A program made the position numbers and the translations under genes. Of a stretch of 64,000 nucleotides of DNA, positions 42,533 through 51,354 are shown in pieces. Every line of letters starts with the position of its first letter. The stretch's first letter is position 1. A model generated the notes under the pieces. It was not told where the DNA came from, searched no databases, and was given only the letters and a program-made list of their open reading frames with translations. Location: positions 1 through 64,000 of the forward strand of contig CAJUIQ010000002.1 of assembly GCA_910586545.1 (NCBI GenBank). Reading direction: 5' to 3'. This DNA is from an uncultured Eubacteriales bacterium (GTDB taxonomy: Bacteria > Bacillota > Clostridia > Oscillospirales > CAG-272).

Positions 42533-44572
42533 TTATCGTTGTCCATCAATCCCATATACAAGCTGCATAGGGCTGACAGCAAGAGAAAAAGCTTTTTCAA
42601 TACCGGTCTGGTTATACGTCACCGGAATACCCAGTTCGTTTACCATATCATACCATGCCCGATATCCCGCCGCATAGGCCTCGCGTTGCGCTTCTGTACC
42701 ATTCATATACTGATCCTCGTATGTAGCGCTATAGCCCAGGAACAGCATATGTACCGACAAACGACGGACATTTTCCCGCTCCCAATCAGTCTCACAAGCT
42801 GACATAGCCTGCGCAAACAGCTCCTGCATGGTAGCAAAGTGCGTGGCGAAATAGGTTTTTGAATAGATATCAAAGGGATATTCATAATCGTTGAGCACAC
42901 AACCCATTTCATCCCCCGCCTGAATGAGCATTTTGATATATGTATATATATGCGACCACCCCGGTCCGTAATATGCCTGCAGATATTCTTCCATACGCAG
43001 GATATATTCTTCCTCTACCATGCCGCCGTCCCACATAAGCTCGGAAAGAAGATATGCGTCCAGTCCTTCGAAGGAACTGCCGGCCGTACCCACTACGTAA
43101 AATCCGGTGGCTTTATGCTCCATAAACCATACAAAGTCGTTATATAGATTGGCAAGATTGGGCTGCGGGCACAGCAAATAATAGATGTTTGTAGGATAAT
43201 ACCAGATATAAGTCTGTGAACAATGCTCCGTCCATCCAAGATAATAGGCTTCTTCCTTGATATTGGAGTAGCCCAGGCTGTTGCCACCCGCTGCACATTC
43301 TCCGCTGCCTATCGGATGATTTGCACAGCCGTTCCAACAATATAGCAGTACGACTTCCTCATTCAGCACCGCATCCTTTGGCGGAATACGCACGTCTCCA
43401 TAGGCGTTGGTAATTACCCGAATGCCCGGATATTCCCTGCGCAGGACATCGTCAATTCGATTTACAAAGGGCACCAACACACCGGCCTGGCTCCCCTCCT
43501 CCTGATAGGTGGCGCTACACTCCGCGCACACGCAGAATCGGCCCTCTGCAGAATAGGCACAGGATATTTCCGTAATATCCTTTCCCACAACGCCTCCGGC
43601 GGCGATCCGCTCGTCCAGCAGCTTTTTCATGTTAGCAAGACAGGTTTCATAAGAGGTTTCTGAGGATAGACAAGGCACAGCGGTGTCCGGAATAAAGTAG
43701 TCCAGGGAATGGGCGTTCAAAAACAGACGCTGGATTCCGTATCCATACTCCGGCCGCAGCATACTGGATTGGGCACTGCATCCGCTGAGCTTGCGCTTGA
43801 TTACGGAAGAATATGTATAATCATTTTTAAAAGGATCGATAGTGACGCAACGGTATCGCACCGAAGGCACCTGTTCGTCACGCATTCCATCCGGCAGATC
43901 TACTGTTTGGGCTGTATACAGAACTTTGTCGTTATACCCTAAAAATCGATATCCGACATATTCCTCCAACAGCTCATACACGCCATACATTACGCCTCTT
44001 GCAGCGCCGCCCATTATGGTCAGCGTTCCATCAAAAACAGAAATAGAAAATCCGTCGTCTCCCAAATTGCGGGATCCGTCATCGGCGCACAGTACAATCT
44101 GGTAGGGAGCGGATGAGGCGCCCTCCGCAATGGAAAGTGTTCTGCCACAGGCTTCCTTTACATATTTTTGCAGTTCTTCCGCTGCAAACACAATATTTGC
44201 GTTGCTGGGATCTGCTACCAAAATAGTATATTTCCCAATATTTTCTCCCGCAATCGTGATGGTTCCGACATTGGTATCGGGCACGGGATATTTTTCCGTT
44301 ATATTAATTGCTCCAGCTAAATGCAATTTGAGCGCCAAGCTATCCATCGCAAGAATCTCACCATCTCCGTCCACGTCTGCAAGATCCAGTTCGATCCAAT
44401 CAGTTGCGTTGGCAAGATACTTCATCAATTCCAAAGCATCCATAGGTGTCAGTTCACCATCTCCGTCAATATCCCCCCGCAGAAAGGATGCCGCACCAGC
44501 CGGTGCGGCAACGACAACAGCTGAAAGGAGCATGGAAAGAACCAAAAGTGCAGAGATCAGCTTCTTTTTCAT
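42533..44572 (-). CDS. Secreted DUF4838 protein with N-terminal dockerin
   Basis: 679 residues. Signal peptide (1-28). Dockerin at about 32-87 with two good calcium repeats (GDIDGDGELTPMDALELM and ADVDGDGEILAMDSLAL). Residues about 102-215 form a glycosidase-associated accessory-like domain (ITIAGENIGKYTILV, FAAEELQKYVKEACG, YGVYELLEEYVGYRFLG). DUF4838 follows (about 290-600) with Cys pairs in FCVCAECSATY and EYCGNG-like YCWNGCANHP. The layout resembles alpha-glucuronidase-like proteins, but the activity is not established. It is transcribed first in the epimerase-kinase-aldolase operon, so it may release the sugar that those enzymes use. Confidence 0.88.
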   Translation of the reverse strand: MKKKLISALLVLSMLLSAVVVAAPAGAASFLRGDIDGDGELTPMDALELMKYLANATDWIELDLADVDGDGEILAMDSLALKLHLAGAINITEKYPVPDTNVGTITIAGENIGKYTILVADPSNANIVFAAEELQKYVKEACGRTLSIAEGASSAPYQIVLCADDGSRNLGDDGFSISVFDGTLTIMGGAARGVMYGVYELLEEYVGYRFLGYNDKVLYTAQTVDLPDGMRDEQVPSVRYRCVTIDPFKNDYTYSSVIKRKLSGCSAQSSMLRPEYGYGIQRLFLNAHSLDYFIPDTAVPCLSSETSYETCLANMKKLLDERIAAGGVVGKDITEISCAYSAEGRFCVCAECSATYQEEGSQAGVLVPFVNRIDDVLRREYPGIRVITNAYGDVRIPPKDAVLNEEVVLLYCWNGCANHPIGSGECAAGGNSLGYSNIKEEAYYLGWTEHCSQTYIWYYPTNIYYLLCPQPNLANLYNDFVWFMEHKATGFYVVGTAGSSFEGLDAYLLSELMWDGGMVEEEYILRMEEYLQAYYGPGWSHIYTYIKMLIQAGDEMGCVLNDYEYPFDIYSKTYFATHFATMQELFAQAMSACETDWERENVRRLSVHMLFLGYSATYEDQYMNGTEAQREAYAAGYRAWYDMVNELGIPVTYNQTGIEKAFSLAVSPMQLVYGIDGQR

Positions 44573-44761
44573 AACAATCTCCCAAAATAATTTCTATAAC
44601 CGTTGCTGCACAAAGCGGCAGCACAGTAAAAATGCAACGATTTTATAGTGACAAAGTTCTACTTTTATTATAATATACCTTCCGTTTTTTTTCAATAGCT
44701 TTTCCCTATCTAGTATAGAAAATCCTCCGCTTTGCAGGGCATAGTTTGATTGTAACGCCGG

Positions 44762-44791
44762 TTGACAAACATACGCATATTTTGTTATAAT
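44762..44791 (+). promoter_or_regulatory. Promoter of histidine phosphatase gene
   Basis: TTGACA (44762-44767), 18-bp spacer, TATAAT (44786-44791). Confidence 0.8.
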
Positions 44792-44822
44792 ATGGGTAGT
44801 TATTTATAAAGGGGAAATCGGT

Positions 44823-45566
44823 ATGGACAAAAACGAGCGCAAATGTGCACACATCAATTTTGCATCCACTCCAGGCACTCCTCTGCTGTTCTGTACACCT
44901 GCGCAAGCGACTGCCCTACTTTCTGAAGAACGTAAACCTGTTTTCCTGGTGCGTCATGGTCTCACCGCATGGAATATGCAGATGCGGCTTCAAGGCAGGG
45001 AAGACATTCCTTTAAATGAAGAAGGTCGTGAGCAAGCGCTCTACTGCGCTTCTTTCTTGGGAAAAGCCCTTATAAGCAGCAAATTGAAAACGCAAAAAGT
45101 ATATAGTTCTCCCTTAATGCGGGCTTACGATACAGCGTCTTACATCTGTGAAAGTCTTAGCGTTGAAAGCCCCACTATTGAAGAAGGGCTGATCGAGCGG
45201 GACTACGGCTCTTTGTCCGGGCTGCCCCCTGCGAAAAAGAAAGAAATCTATCCCACACCGGCCGAATATCCAAAAGATGTGGAAAGTATTCCCCATGCTG
45301 CCCGGCGTATGAAACGTACCCTTTCTCAACTGTGCCTTACAAGTGACGAAGGGCTAATTGTGGCTGTAACGCATGGAGGCATTATGAACGCTTTGTTCTC
45401 CTCATTGACTGGAGGCAGGGCTGGTCTGGGACCGAATATCACGCGAAACTGTACGGTTGCTATGGTTGCCGTCGGAAAATATGATGTGATTCCATTGTCG
45501 TTTAATCTGACAGACCATGTTTTTCCTGAGTATGTACGGGAAATCCATTTTCCCATGTCTGTTTAA
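44823..45566 (+). CDS. Histidine phosphatase family protein (phosphoglycerate mutase-like)
   Basis: 247 residues. The catalytic RHG motif is VFLVRHGLTAWNMQMRLQGR, the partner Arg/Glu lie in YSSPLMRAYDT and LIERDYGSLSG, and the second His is in VAVTHGGIMNAL. The family includes broad phosphatases, cobalamin phosphatases (CobC) and mutases; no specific assignment is safe. An N-terminal stretch of about 40 residues ahead of the domain (with HINFASTPGTPLLFCTPAQA) is longer than usual; the ATG at 44823 follows GGGGAAAT and a strong promoter, so the extension looks real. Confidence 0.85.
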   Translation: MDKNERKCAHINFASTPGTPLLFCTPAQATALLSEERKPVFLVRHGLTAWNMQMRLQGREDIPLNEEGREQALYCASFLGKALISSKLKTQKVYSSPLMRAYDTASYICESLSVESPTIEEGLIERDYGSLSGLPPAKKKEIYPTPAEYPKDVESIPHAARRMKRTLSQLCLTSDEGLIVAVTHGGIMNALFSSLTGGRAGLGPNITRNCTVAMVAVGKYDVIPLSFNLTDHVFPEYVREIHFPMSV

Positions 45567-45614
45567 TAAGCAAAAGCATCCCGCCAACGGCGGGATGCTT
45601 TTGCTTATTAAACA
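45560..45614. terminator. Bidirectional terminator, 26-bp perfect stem
   Basis: Two 26-nt arms around AAC (core GCAAAAGCATCCCGCC and complement), containing the stop codon of the phosphatase gene. It lies between converging genes. Confidence 0.88.
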
Positions 45615-45629
45615 ATTCAAAATACAATT

Positions 45630-46802
45630 TTATCGCAGGCGGGCTAAACGGTGTATTTCACAGTCCAGTACATCTGCAAACCGCGAAAGCTCTTCCTCTG
45701 TATTCTGATGAGACAAGCTGATACGCAGAGAACAATCTGCCTCGCGCTGGCTTAGACCAAACGCCAAAAGTGTTGGACTTATTTTTTGAGCCCGGGCGCT
45801 GCAGGCACTCCCCGCGCTGACACAGATACCCGCGGCAGACAATGCCCGCAGCATCACTTCGCTTTTTATGTTCGGAAGTGTTATATTCACAATGGCGTCC
45901 ACACTGTTTTTTGGCGCATTGATTTGCACCAAAGGATGCAGCTTCTCCAAAAGAGCAGCCCGCAGATGATGCAATATCTGCGCCCGCGTCTCTGCCTCCT
46001 GCATTCCCTCTAAAGCCGCGGCGCCAAAAGCGGCGATTGCCGGAACATTTTCCGTACCGCTGCGCAGTCCCCCCTCCTGACCACCGCCCATGAGCAAGGG
46101 AATGATTCGTTTCCCGCGAAGCATTTCCGGAGAGACATACAGTGCCCCTGCACCTTTGGGAGCGTATATCTTATGGGCACTTACCGACAGCAGATCCACT
46201 CCCAGAGTAACCGGTGTGACAGGAACACGCATATACGCCTGTACCGCATCACAGTGCACCACTGCCCCGGGGCTATTTCGACGGACAATTTCCGTCACGG
46301 TGCGGACAGGATACAGAGCGCCGGTCTCGTTGTTGACCAGCATCATCGATGCCAGAATCACGCTATCGTCTGCTTCCTGCTCCAAATATTCCAAATCCAG
46401 CGCTCCATTACGGGTGGGAACGCGCACCACGGTAAATCCGTCTAATTCCAATCTTGCAGCGGTGTTTTCAACGGAGGGGTGTTCTCCCTCTGTAATAAGA
46501 ATCTTTCCCCTGCTGCCGTTTTTCTCCGGTCTGTTCTTGGCATAGACAGTTCCCCAAATTGCTTGATTATTTGCTTCTGTTCCACAGGAACAAAATAAAA
46601 TTTGCCCGTCCGTCCGCCGACGCACTCCTAAAGATGCCGCCACATTTCGCCTTGCTTCTTCCAGCAGACGATGGGCGTCTATTCCGACTCGGTGAACGGA
46701 ACCAGGATTTCCATAACATATGCACAAGGCTTCCCGCATTTTTTGCAGGGAAGCCTCTGAGGGTTTCGTAGTTGCGCTATTATCTAAGTAAATTTCTTTC
46801 AT
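45630..46802 (-). CDS. Cysteine desulfurase, NifS/IscS-like (second copy)
   Basis: 390-residue PLP desulfurase with the N-terminus MKEIYLDNSATTKPSE, PLP lysine in LLSVSAHKIYAPKGAG and active-site Cys in SAGSACSARAQK. Unlike the copy at window start it has no scaffold gene beside it. Stand-alone enzymes of this type often give sulfur to ThiI or MnmA for tRNA thiolation, or to biosynthetic pathways; no ThiI is in the window. Transcribed opposite to the histidine phosphatase, and just downstream of a small lipoprotein gene. Confidence 0.92.
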   Translation of the reverse strand: MKEIYLDNSATTKPSEASLQKMREALCICYGNPGSVHRVGIDAHRLLEEARRNVAASLGVRRRTDGQILFCSCGTEANNQAIWGTVYAKNRPEKNGSRGKILITEGEHPSVENTAARLELDGFTVVRVPTRNGALDLEYLEQEADDSVILASMMLVNNETGALYPVRTVTEIVRRNSPGAVVHCDAVQAYMRVPVTPVTLGVDLLSVSAHKIYAPKGAGALYVSPEMLRGKRIIPLLMGGGQEGGLRSGTENVPAIAAFGAAALEGMQEAETRAQILHHLRAALLEKLHPLVQINAPKNSVDAIVNITLPNIKSEVMLRALSAAGICVSAGSACSARAQKISPTLLAFGLSQREADCSLRISLSHQNTEEELSRFADVLDCEIHRLARLR

Positions 46803-46816
46803 ATACTTTATACGCC

Positions 46817-47344
46817 TTATTTAAATGCAAAATGCTCCAGCACCAGATCCAGTTCGTCCAGATGATCCTCGTAATACTCCGGAGTGGAAGTGTAGGTAAT
46901 ATAATATATATAATTTTCTCGTAGGGCAGCAACAATTATATATCGATATTCCTTTTCGTTCAGCGTTGCGTCAAATGTATACTTCATTCCATCGATGCCA
47001 CCCAGTACCGCCTCTTCTTGGGCAGTCACTTCCATTTTTTCATAAATGCCTGTAAATTGTTCCGTATAGTTTTCCCACCAGGAAGAAACAGTATCGTCCG
47101 TCATATTCACGCCAAATGCTGTAACGGATATGCTGGTAGCGTCTCCGGATGAAAAATAGGCAGCAGCGTAAAGGGAGGATTTGTCCACCCGCCAGCCTTC
47201 CGGCACATAAAACAGATAATCCGCATCTTCCGATGAGGCAAGCTGCATCCCGGCGGGAACATCCGAAGCCTGTTTTTCACACCCGCACAGAATCATACTC
47301 AGGGCAAGCAGAAGCGTCACCAGCAAAAATCCTGTTCTCTTCAT
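46817..47344 (-). CDS. Predicted lipoprotein, PsbP-like fold
   Basis: 175 residues from the ATG at 47344. The N-terminus is a lipoprotein signal (FLLVTLLLALSMILCGC) with Cys anchoring. The remainder resembles the PsbP/DUF1795-like alpha-beta fold: FYVPEGWRVDKSS, SISVTAFG, GGIDGMKYTFDA and RENYIYYITYTS. Function is unknown; members in Firmicutes are extracytoplasmic and small. It lies 45 bp downstream of glyA on the same strand and may be carried on that transcript. Confidence 0.8.
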   Translation of the reverse strand: MKRTGFLLVTLLLALSMILCGCEKQASDVPAGMQLASSEDADYLFYVPEGWRVDKSSLYAAAYFSSGDATSISVTAFGVNMTDDTVSSWWENYTEQFTGIYEKMEVTAQEEAVLGGIDGMKYTFDATLNEKEYRYIIVAALRENYIYYITYTSTPEYYEDHLDELDLVLEHFAFK

Positions 47345-47389
47345 CGTTATATCCTTACCTTCCTTTGGATTCAAGCAAACTACTCCCAC

Positions 47390-48634
47390 TTACTCGTAGA
47401 TAGGATACTGCTTGCAAATCTGTGTAACTGCGTCCCGGATATAATCTGCTTTGGCGTCAAAATCTGTTGCGGCCAAAGCCATCAGCTTGGCCAGAGTCTT
47501 CATCTCAGAAACACCCAGACCTCGCGTCGTTACTGCCGGCGTACCAACACGGATACCGCTGGTGACGAAAGGTTTTTCCGGGTCATTGGGAATGGAATTT
47601 TTATTTACAGTGATATATACCTGATCCAGTCTCTGCTCCATTTCTTTGCCAGTGATATGCATAGGCCGCAGGTCTACCAACATCAAATGATTGTCCGTTC
47701 CGCCGGACACCAAATCAAAGCCTTCAGCAAGAAGTCCTTCGGCAAGGGCCTTTGCATTTTCTACAATTCTTTTCTGATATTCCTTAAAGGAAGGATCCAA
47801 AGCTTCCCCAAAACAAACAGCTTTAGAGGCGATAATATGCTCAAGAGGGCCGCCCTGCATACCAGGGAACACTGCTTTATTAATCCTCTTTGCAATCTCT
47901 TCATCATTGCAGAGGATCAGGCCGCCTCTAGGGCCGCGCAGCGTCTTGTGGGTTGTAGTAGTCACCACATCCGCATATGGAATGGGAGAAGGATGAAGCC
48001 CTGCCGCAACCAGACCGGCAATATGTGCCATGTCTACCATAAACATAGCGCCGACATCTTTAGCAATTCTAGAAATCCGCTCAAAATCAATGGTTCTAGC
48101 GTATGCAGACGCTCCGGCAATGATCAGTTTGGGGCTGCACTCTTTTGCGGTCTTTTCCATAACGTCGTAATCAATAAAGCCATTTTCGTCTACGCCGTAG
48201 GGAACAAAATTATAATTTATACCGGAAAAGTTTACAGGGCTGCCGTGGGTCAAGTGACCGCCATGTGCCAGATTCATGCCCATAACGGTATCCCCATGGG
48301 AAAGCAGCGCCATATAAACAGCAGTATTTGCCTGTGCACCGGAGTGAGGCTGCACATTCGCAAAGTTTGCACCGAAAAGCTTGCAAGCACGCTGAATGGC
48401 AATGGTTTCAATTACATCCACACATTCGCAGCCACCATAATATCTGCGGCCCGGATAGCCTTCTGCATATTTATTTGCGGGGGGGGTTGCCATTGCGAGC
48501 ATAACAGCTTCTGAAATCATATTCTCGCTGGCGATCAGTTCTAAGCCTCTTTTTTCCCGCTGCAATTCTGCGGCAACGGCATTGCCGATTTCAGGATCTG
48601 CCTTTTGAAGTTTTTCAATCACTGACTGAACCAT
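47390..48634 (-). CDS. glyA: Serine hydroxymethyltransferase
   Basis: PLP enzyme of 414 residues that interconverts serine and glycine with tetrahydrofolate, the main source of one-carbon units. PLP-lysine is in VVTTTTHKTLRGPRGG, and the motifs NKYAEGYPGRRYYGG and PHSGAQANTAVY are textbook. No glycine riboswitch or T-box is seen in the short upstream region. The cohesin-protein terminator lies immediately upstream, so transcription starts independently between 48640 and 48740. Confidence 0.97.
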   Translation of the reverse strand: MVQSVIEKLQKADPEIGNAVAAELQREKRGLELIASENMISEAVMLAMATPPANKYAEGYPGRRYYGGCECVDVIETIAIQRACKLFGANFANVQPHSGAQANTAVYMALLSHGDTVMGMNLAHGGHLTHGSPVNFSGINYNFVPYGVDENGFIDYDVMEKTAKECSPKLIIAGASAYARTIDFERISRIAKDVGAMFMVDMAHIAGLVAAGLHPSPIPYADVVTTTTHKTLRGPRGGLILCNDEEIAKRINKAVFPGMQGGPLEHIIASKAVCFGEALDPSFKEYQKRIVENAKALAEGLLAEGFDLVSGGTDNHLMLVDLRPMHITGKEMEQRLDQVYITVNKNSIPNDPEKPFVTSGIRVGTPAVTTRGLGVSEMKTLAKLMALAATDFDAKADYIRDAVTQICKQYPIYE

Positions 48635-48740
48635 TATTATATCTTCCCTTCATTTTCTATTTCTTGAAATAATACTTTTATTATACAGGATGTACTGGCG
48701 CTTTGCAACAGAATTTTATGAACATAAAAGGATTTTGCAC

Positions 48741-48774
48741 AAAAAAGCCGCAGGTGATTACCTGCGGCTTTTTT
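48741..48774 (-). terminator. Intrinsic terminator of the cohesin gene
   Basis: AAAAAAGCCGCAGGT and ACCTGCGGCTTTTTT around GATT, perfect 15-bp stem. Confidence 0.9.
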
Positions 48775-48785
48775 AAATCTAAATT

Positions 48786-51137
48786 TTATACCGTTTCCTT
48801 CTTCTTACGGATCAGGACAACTACTGTACATGCTGCAGCCGCAACTGCTGCTGCAATAAAGATATACATCATATTGTCACCAGTCTGCGGAGTTTTATTG
48901 TTACCGCCTGCAGAAGCAGTGGTATCCTCTCCTTCAGGAACAGTCGTTACGGGAGGTTCTGGCTCTGTTGTTCCGTTTTTATCAGCCTCATAAGCTTTGT
49001 ACAAGGCAAGATATGCTTCATATGCCGGTGTAGATACAAGCTTAAAATGTGCCAATTCAACGGGAGACAATCCACCAATTGTAGCAATAATCTCTTCAAA
49101 AGCTGCTTTGTCTGCGTCTGTCATATCCTCATATGCCGGCAGTGCAAGAATTTTTTCTTCCAAGCTAGCCAGAAGTTCGTAGTCTACATCTTCCGTGCTG
49201 AGAATTTCAGCATACTTCACAACGAGACCATAGAAAGTATCCGGATAATTCAATGCAATATAATCAGAGTTAATGGAATCCTCTTCTTCCATGCGTACCA
49301 AGGAATACAGTAACTCGATTACCTGTGCTTTTTCTTCTGCTGTTACTGCATCAGCAGCCAACAGTTTTTCTGCAGCGTCAATAAATGCATGTACTTGATC
49401 CATATCTACTGCATCCGTGCCGCCATAAGCCAGCTTAAAGAAAGCGTTTACAAAGTTGTCATATGCTTCGGGAACTTCCTGTTTGAGCTGCGGCGCAAGG
49501 AAGCTGCCCAATACAGTCTCATACAGATCTGTTACTTCATCCAGAGAATCTTCTGTGATCTCTTCGTAGTTAGGAAGCGCTTCCAGACGTTCAATCAAAG
49601 CTTTTACCATCATATCCTGCTGATACAGCACATAGTTTGCCGCCAATTTTGTGAGCGCGTCACCATAATTGTCCAGCAGATACTGCTGATCTGCAGTGTC
49701 TTCAATTGTTCCCATCAGTGCTACCAGTTCCAGCATTTCTGCAACCTGGTCTTCTGTCATGTCATAATAGCTATCAGGAAGTGCAGCAATTCTTGCACCC
49801 ACTGCATCCAGTTCCTGTACGCGTGTATATCTTGCATAAGATGCCTGGAGTCTGGTGTAAGCATCGCTGTAATTTTCTTTAATATAGGTTGCATCTGCTT
49901 CAGGCATAGCCTCAAGCTGTTCAACCAGTGCGAGCATCTCTTCAACTTGTGCGGCACTCATTTCTGCATATGCAGGCAGTGCTTCTACTTTTGCGCCTAC
50001 AACTTTCAGTTCTTCAATATGAGCATAAGCAGCCAGAGAAGCTTCAAATCTTGCATAGTCGTCTGCAAAGGTATTTTTCACATAGGTCAAATCGTCAGCA
50101 GCCAGCGCCTTCAATTCTTCCTGCAAAGCCAGCATTTCTGTGATCTGTGCCTCGGTCATCTGATCAAAGGCCGGCAGAGCAGCCAATTTTGCGCCGTATG
50201 CTTTCAGGCCTTCCTCGTGCATAAATGCATCATAGGAAGCTTCCAGGCGTGCAATTGCATCTGCATATGTAGTTTCCACATATGTTTTTGCTTCGCCTTC
50301 CAATGCAGCAAGCTCTGTACGCAGCGTAAGCATTTCTGCGACCTGTGCCTCGCTCATCTCTGCATATGCGGGCAGTGCTTCTACTTTTGCACCCAGTTCA
50401 TCCAGTTTTACTTTTTCCTGTGCCCACAAATGTGCAGCATACAGTCCATCAATTTTCTCGATTGCATCTGCATGACTTTCTGCAAAGTAAGCCGCTGCTC
50501 TGCCTTCCAATCCATGAACATCTTCATAAAGGGACAGCATAGCAGTGATCTCGTCTTCTGTCAAGTCGTCATATTCACCCAGCGCCAACACATCCGTAGC
50601 CAGTTGATCCAATTCAGTTGTATCAATGGGAACATACTGCGGGCACTCGTTAATGATTTCCATAGTATGCGGAACTTTGGTTCCATCGTCTGTTACACCA
50701 AAAACTTCTTTGGGGTTAATAGTCAGATTTACATTAAAGTCTGCATCCTCGTTAAGGATATCAAACGTGTAAACAGCAACAACACCACTATTTGTATTGT
50801 TGACATTATAAGCAACAGACTGCGCATAATATGTTACAGGATTGCTGTTGATATTACCAGCAAGGTATTCCTGTGCGGACCACACATCCTTATTTTCGAT
50901 AGATGTGAGTTTCAATGCGTTTGCATTGTAGCCAACAAAGGCTCTGTAACACCACAGGCCAGGGTTATTGCCCAGTGTTACCGTCATAGTTAACGTAGTT
51001 TTGTCGTCGCTGATTTCTCCTGTAATATGGGTATATAGATCTGATTCAGGAAGATCAGCGGCTGTTCCCGGAACAACGGCCACAATTCCAGCAACAAGCA
51101 TTGCTGCAACAACCAGCAATGAAATAAGCTTTTTCAT
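48786..51137 (-). CDS. Wall-anchored single-cohesin protein with helical-repeat stalk
   Basis: 783 residues from the ATG at 51137. Signal peptide (about 1-27). Residues about 30-165 match a cohesin-like beta-sandwich: NNPGLWCYRAFVGYNANALK, then NSGVVAVYTFDIL and INPKEVFGVTDDG. About 8 helical repeats of 60-70 residues follow (consensus ALPAYAEM-x-AQVAEML and a Y-x-x-A-x-x-RLEASY end) and probably form a stiff stalk. After a Pro/Thr-rich spacer comes a sortase-type signal: TPQTGD, hydrophobic helix, RKKKETV. It would hold one dockerin-bearing partner on the wall; three dockerin proteins are encoded nearby. No sortase gene is in the window. It has its own strong promoter. Confidence 0.85.
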   Translation of the reverse strand: MKKLISLLVVAAMLVAGIVAVVPGTAADLPESDLYTHITGEISDDKTTLTMTVTLGNNPGLWCYRAFVGYNANALKLTSIENKDVWSAQEYLAGNINSNPVTYYAQSVAYNVNNTNSGVVAVYTFDILNEDADFNVNLTINPKEVFGVTDDGTKVPHTMEIINECPQYVPIDTTELDQLATDVLALGEYDDLTEDEITAMLSLYEDVHGLEGRAAAYFAESHADAIEKIDGLYAAHLWAQEKVKLDELGAKVEALPAYAEMSEAQVAEMLTLRTELAALEGEAKTYVETTYADAIARLEASYDAFMHEEGLKAYGAKLAALPAFDQMTEAQITEMLALQEELKALAADDLTYVKNTFADDYARFEASLAAYAHIEELKVVGAKVEALPAYAEMSAAQVEEMLALVEQLEAMPEADATYIKENYSDAYTRLQASYARYTRVQELDAVGARIAALPDSYYDMTEDQVAEMLELVALMGTIEDTADQQYLLDNYGDALTKLAANYVLYQQDMMVKALIERLEALPNYEEITEDSLDEVTDLYETVLGSFLAPQLKQEVPEAYDNFVNAFFKLAYGGTDAVDMDQVHAFIDAAEKLLAADAVTAEEKAQVIELLYSLVRMEEEDSINSDYIALNYPDTFYGLVVKYAEILSTEDVDYELLASLEEKILALPAYEDMTDADKAAFEEIIATIGGLSPVELAHFKLVSTPAYEAYLALYKAYEADKNGTTEPEPPVTTVPEGEDTTASAGGNNKTPQTGDNMMYIFIAAAVAAAACTVVVLIRKKKETV

Positions 51138-51171
51138 CTGGATTTTACCTCCAAGTTTATGATACATTTTT

Positions 51172-51200
51172 ATTATAGTTCTTTGCAGTCTGAATGTCAA
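51172..51200 (-). promoter_or_regulatory. Sigma-A promoter of the cohesin gene
   Basis: On the minus strand TTGACA (51195-51200), 17-bp spacer, TATAAT (51172-51177); both boxes perfect. Confidence 0.9.
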
Positions 51201-51304
51201 GTCATTTTTATTTTATTTCATTGAAAAATACAAGCATATTTTATAATTTTTTCACTTTTAATCCATTATTTTTTATTGCTTCCTACAATAGCTATTGTGA
51301 GCAA

Positions 51305-51334
51305 AAAAAGCCTCCACATTTGTGGAGGCTTTTT
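51305..51334 (-). terminator. Intrinsic terminator of the large dockerin gene
   Basis: AAAAAGCCTCCACA and TGTGGAGGCTTTTT around TT. Confidence 0.88.
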
Positions 51335-51354
51335 CTTACTGTGCCTTATATAAC

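Noticed and set aside
47657..48514. 285-codon open frame antisense to glyA
   Set aside because: glyA is unmistakable on the minus strand; the antisense product is His/Cys-rich shadow sequence.
49389..50993. 534-codon open frame antisense to the cohesin gene
   Set aside because: It is the mirror of a repeat-rich coding region. Its composition (Cys, Phe, His, Ile-rich) is unlike a real protein, and the sense strand has a perfect promoter, signal peptide and sortase signal.
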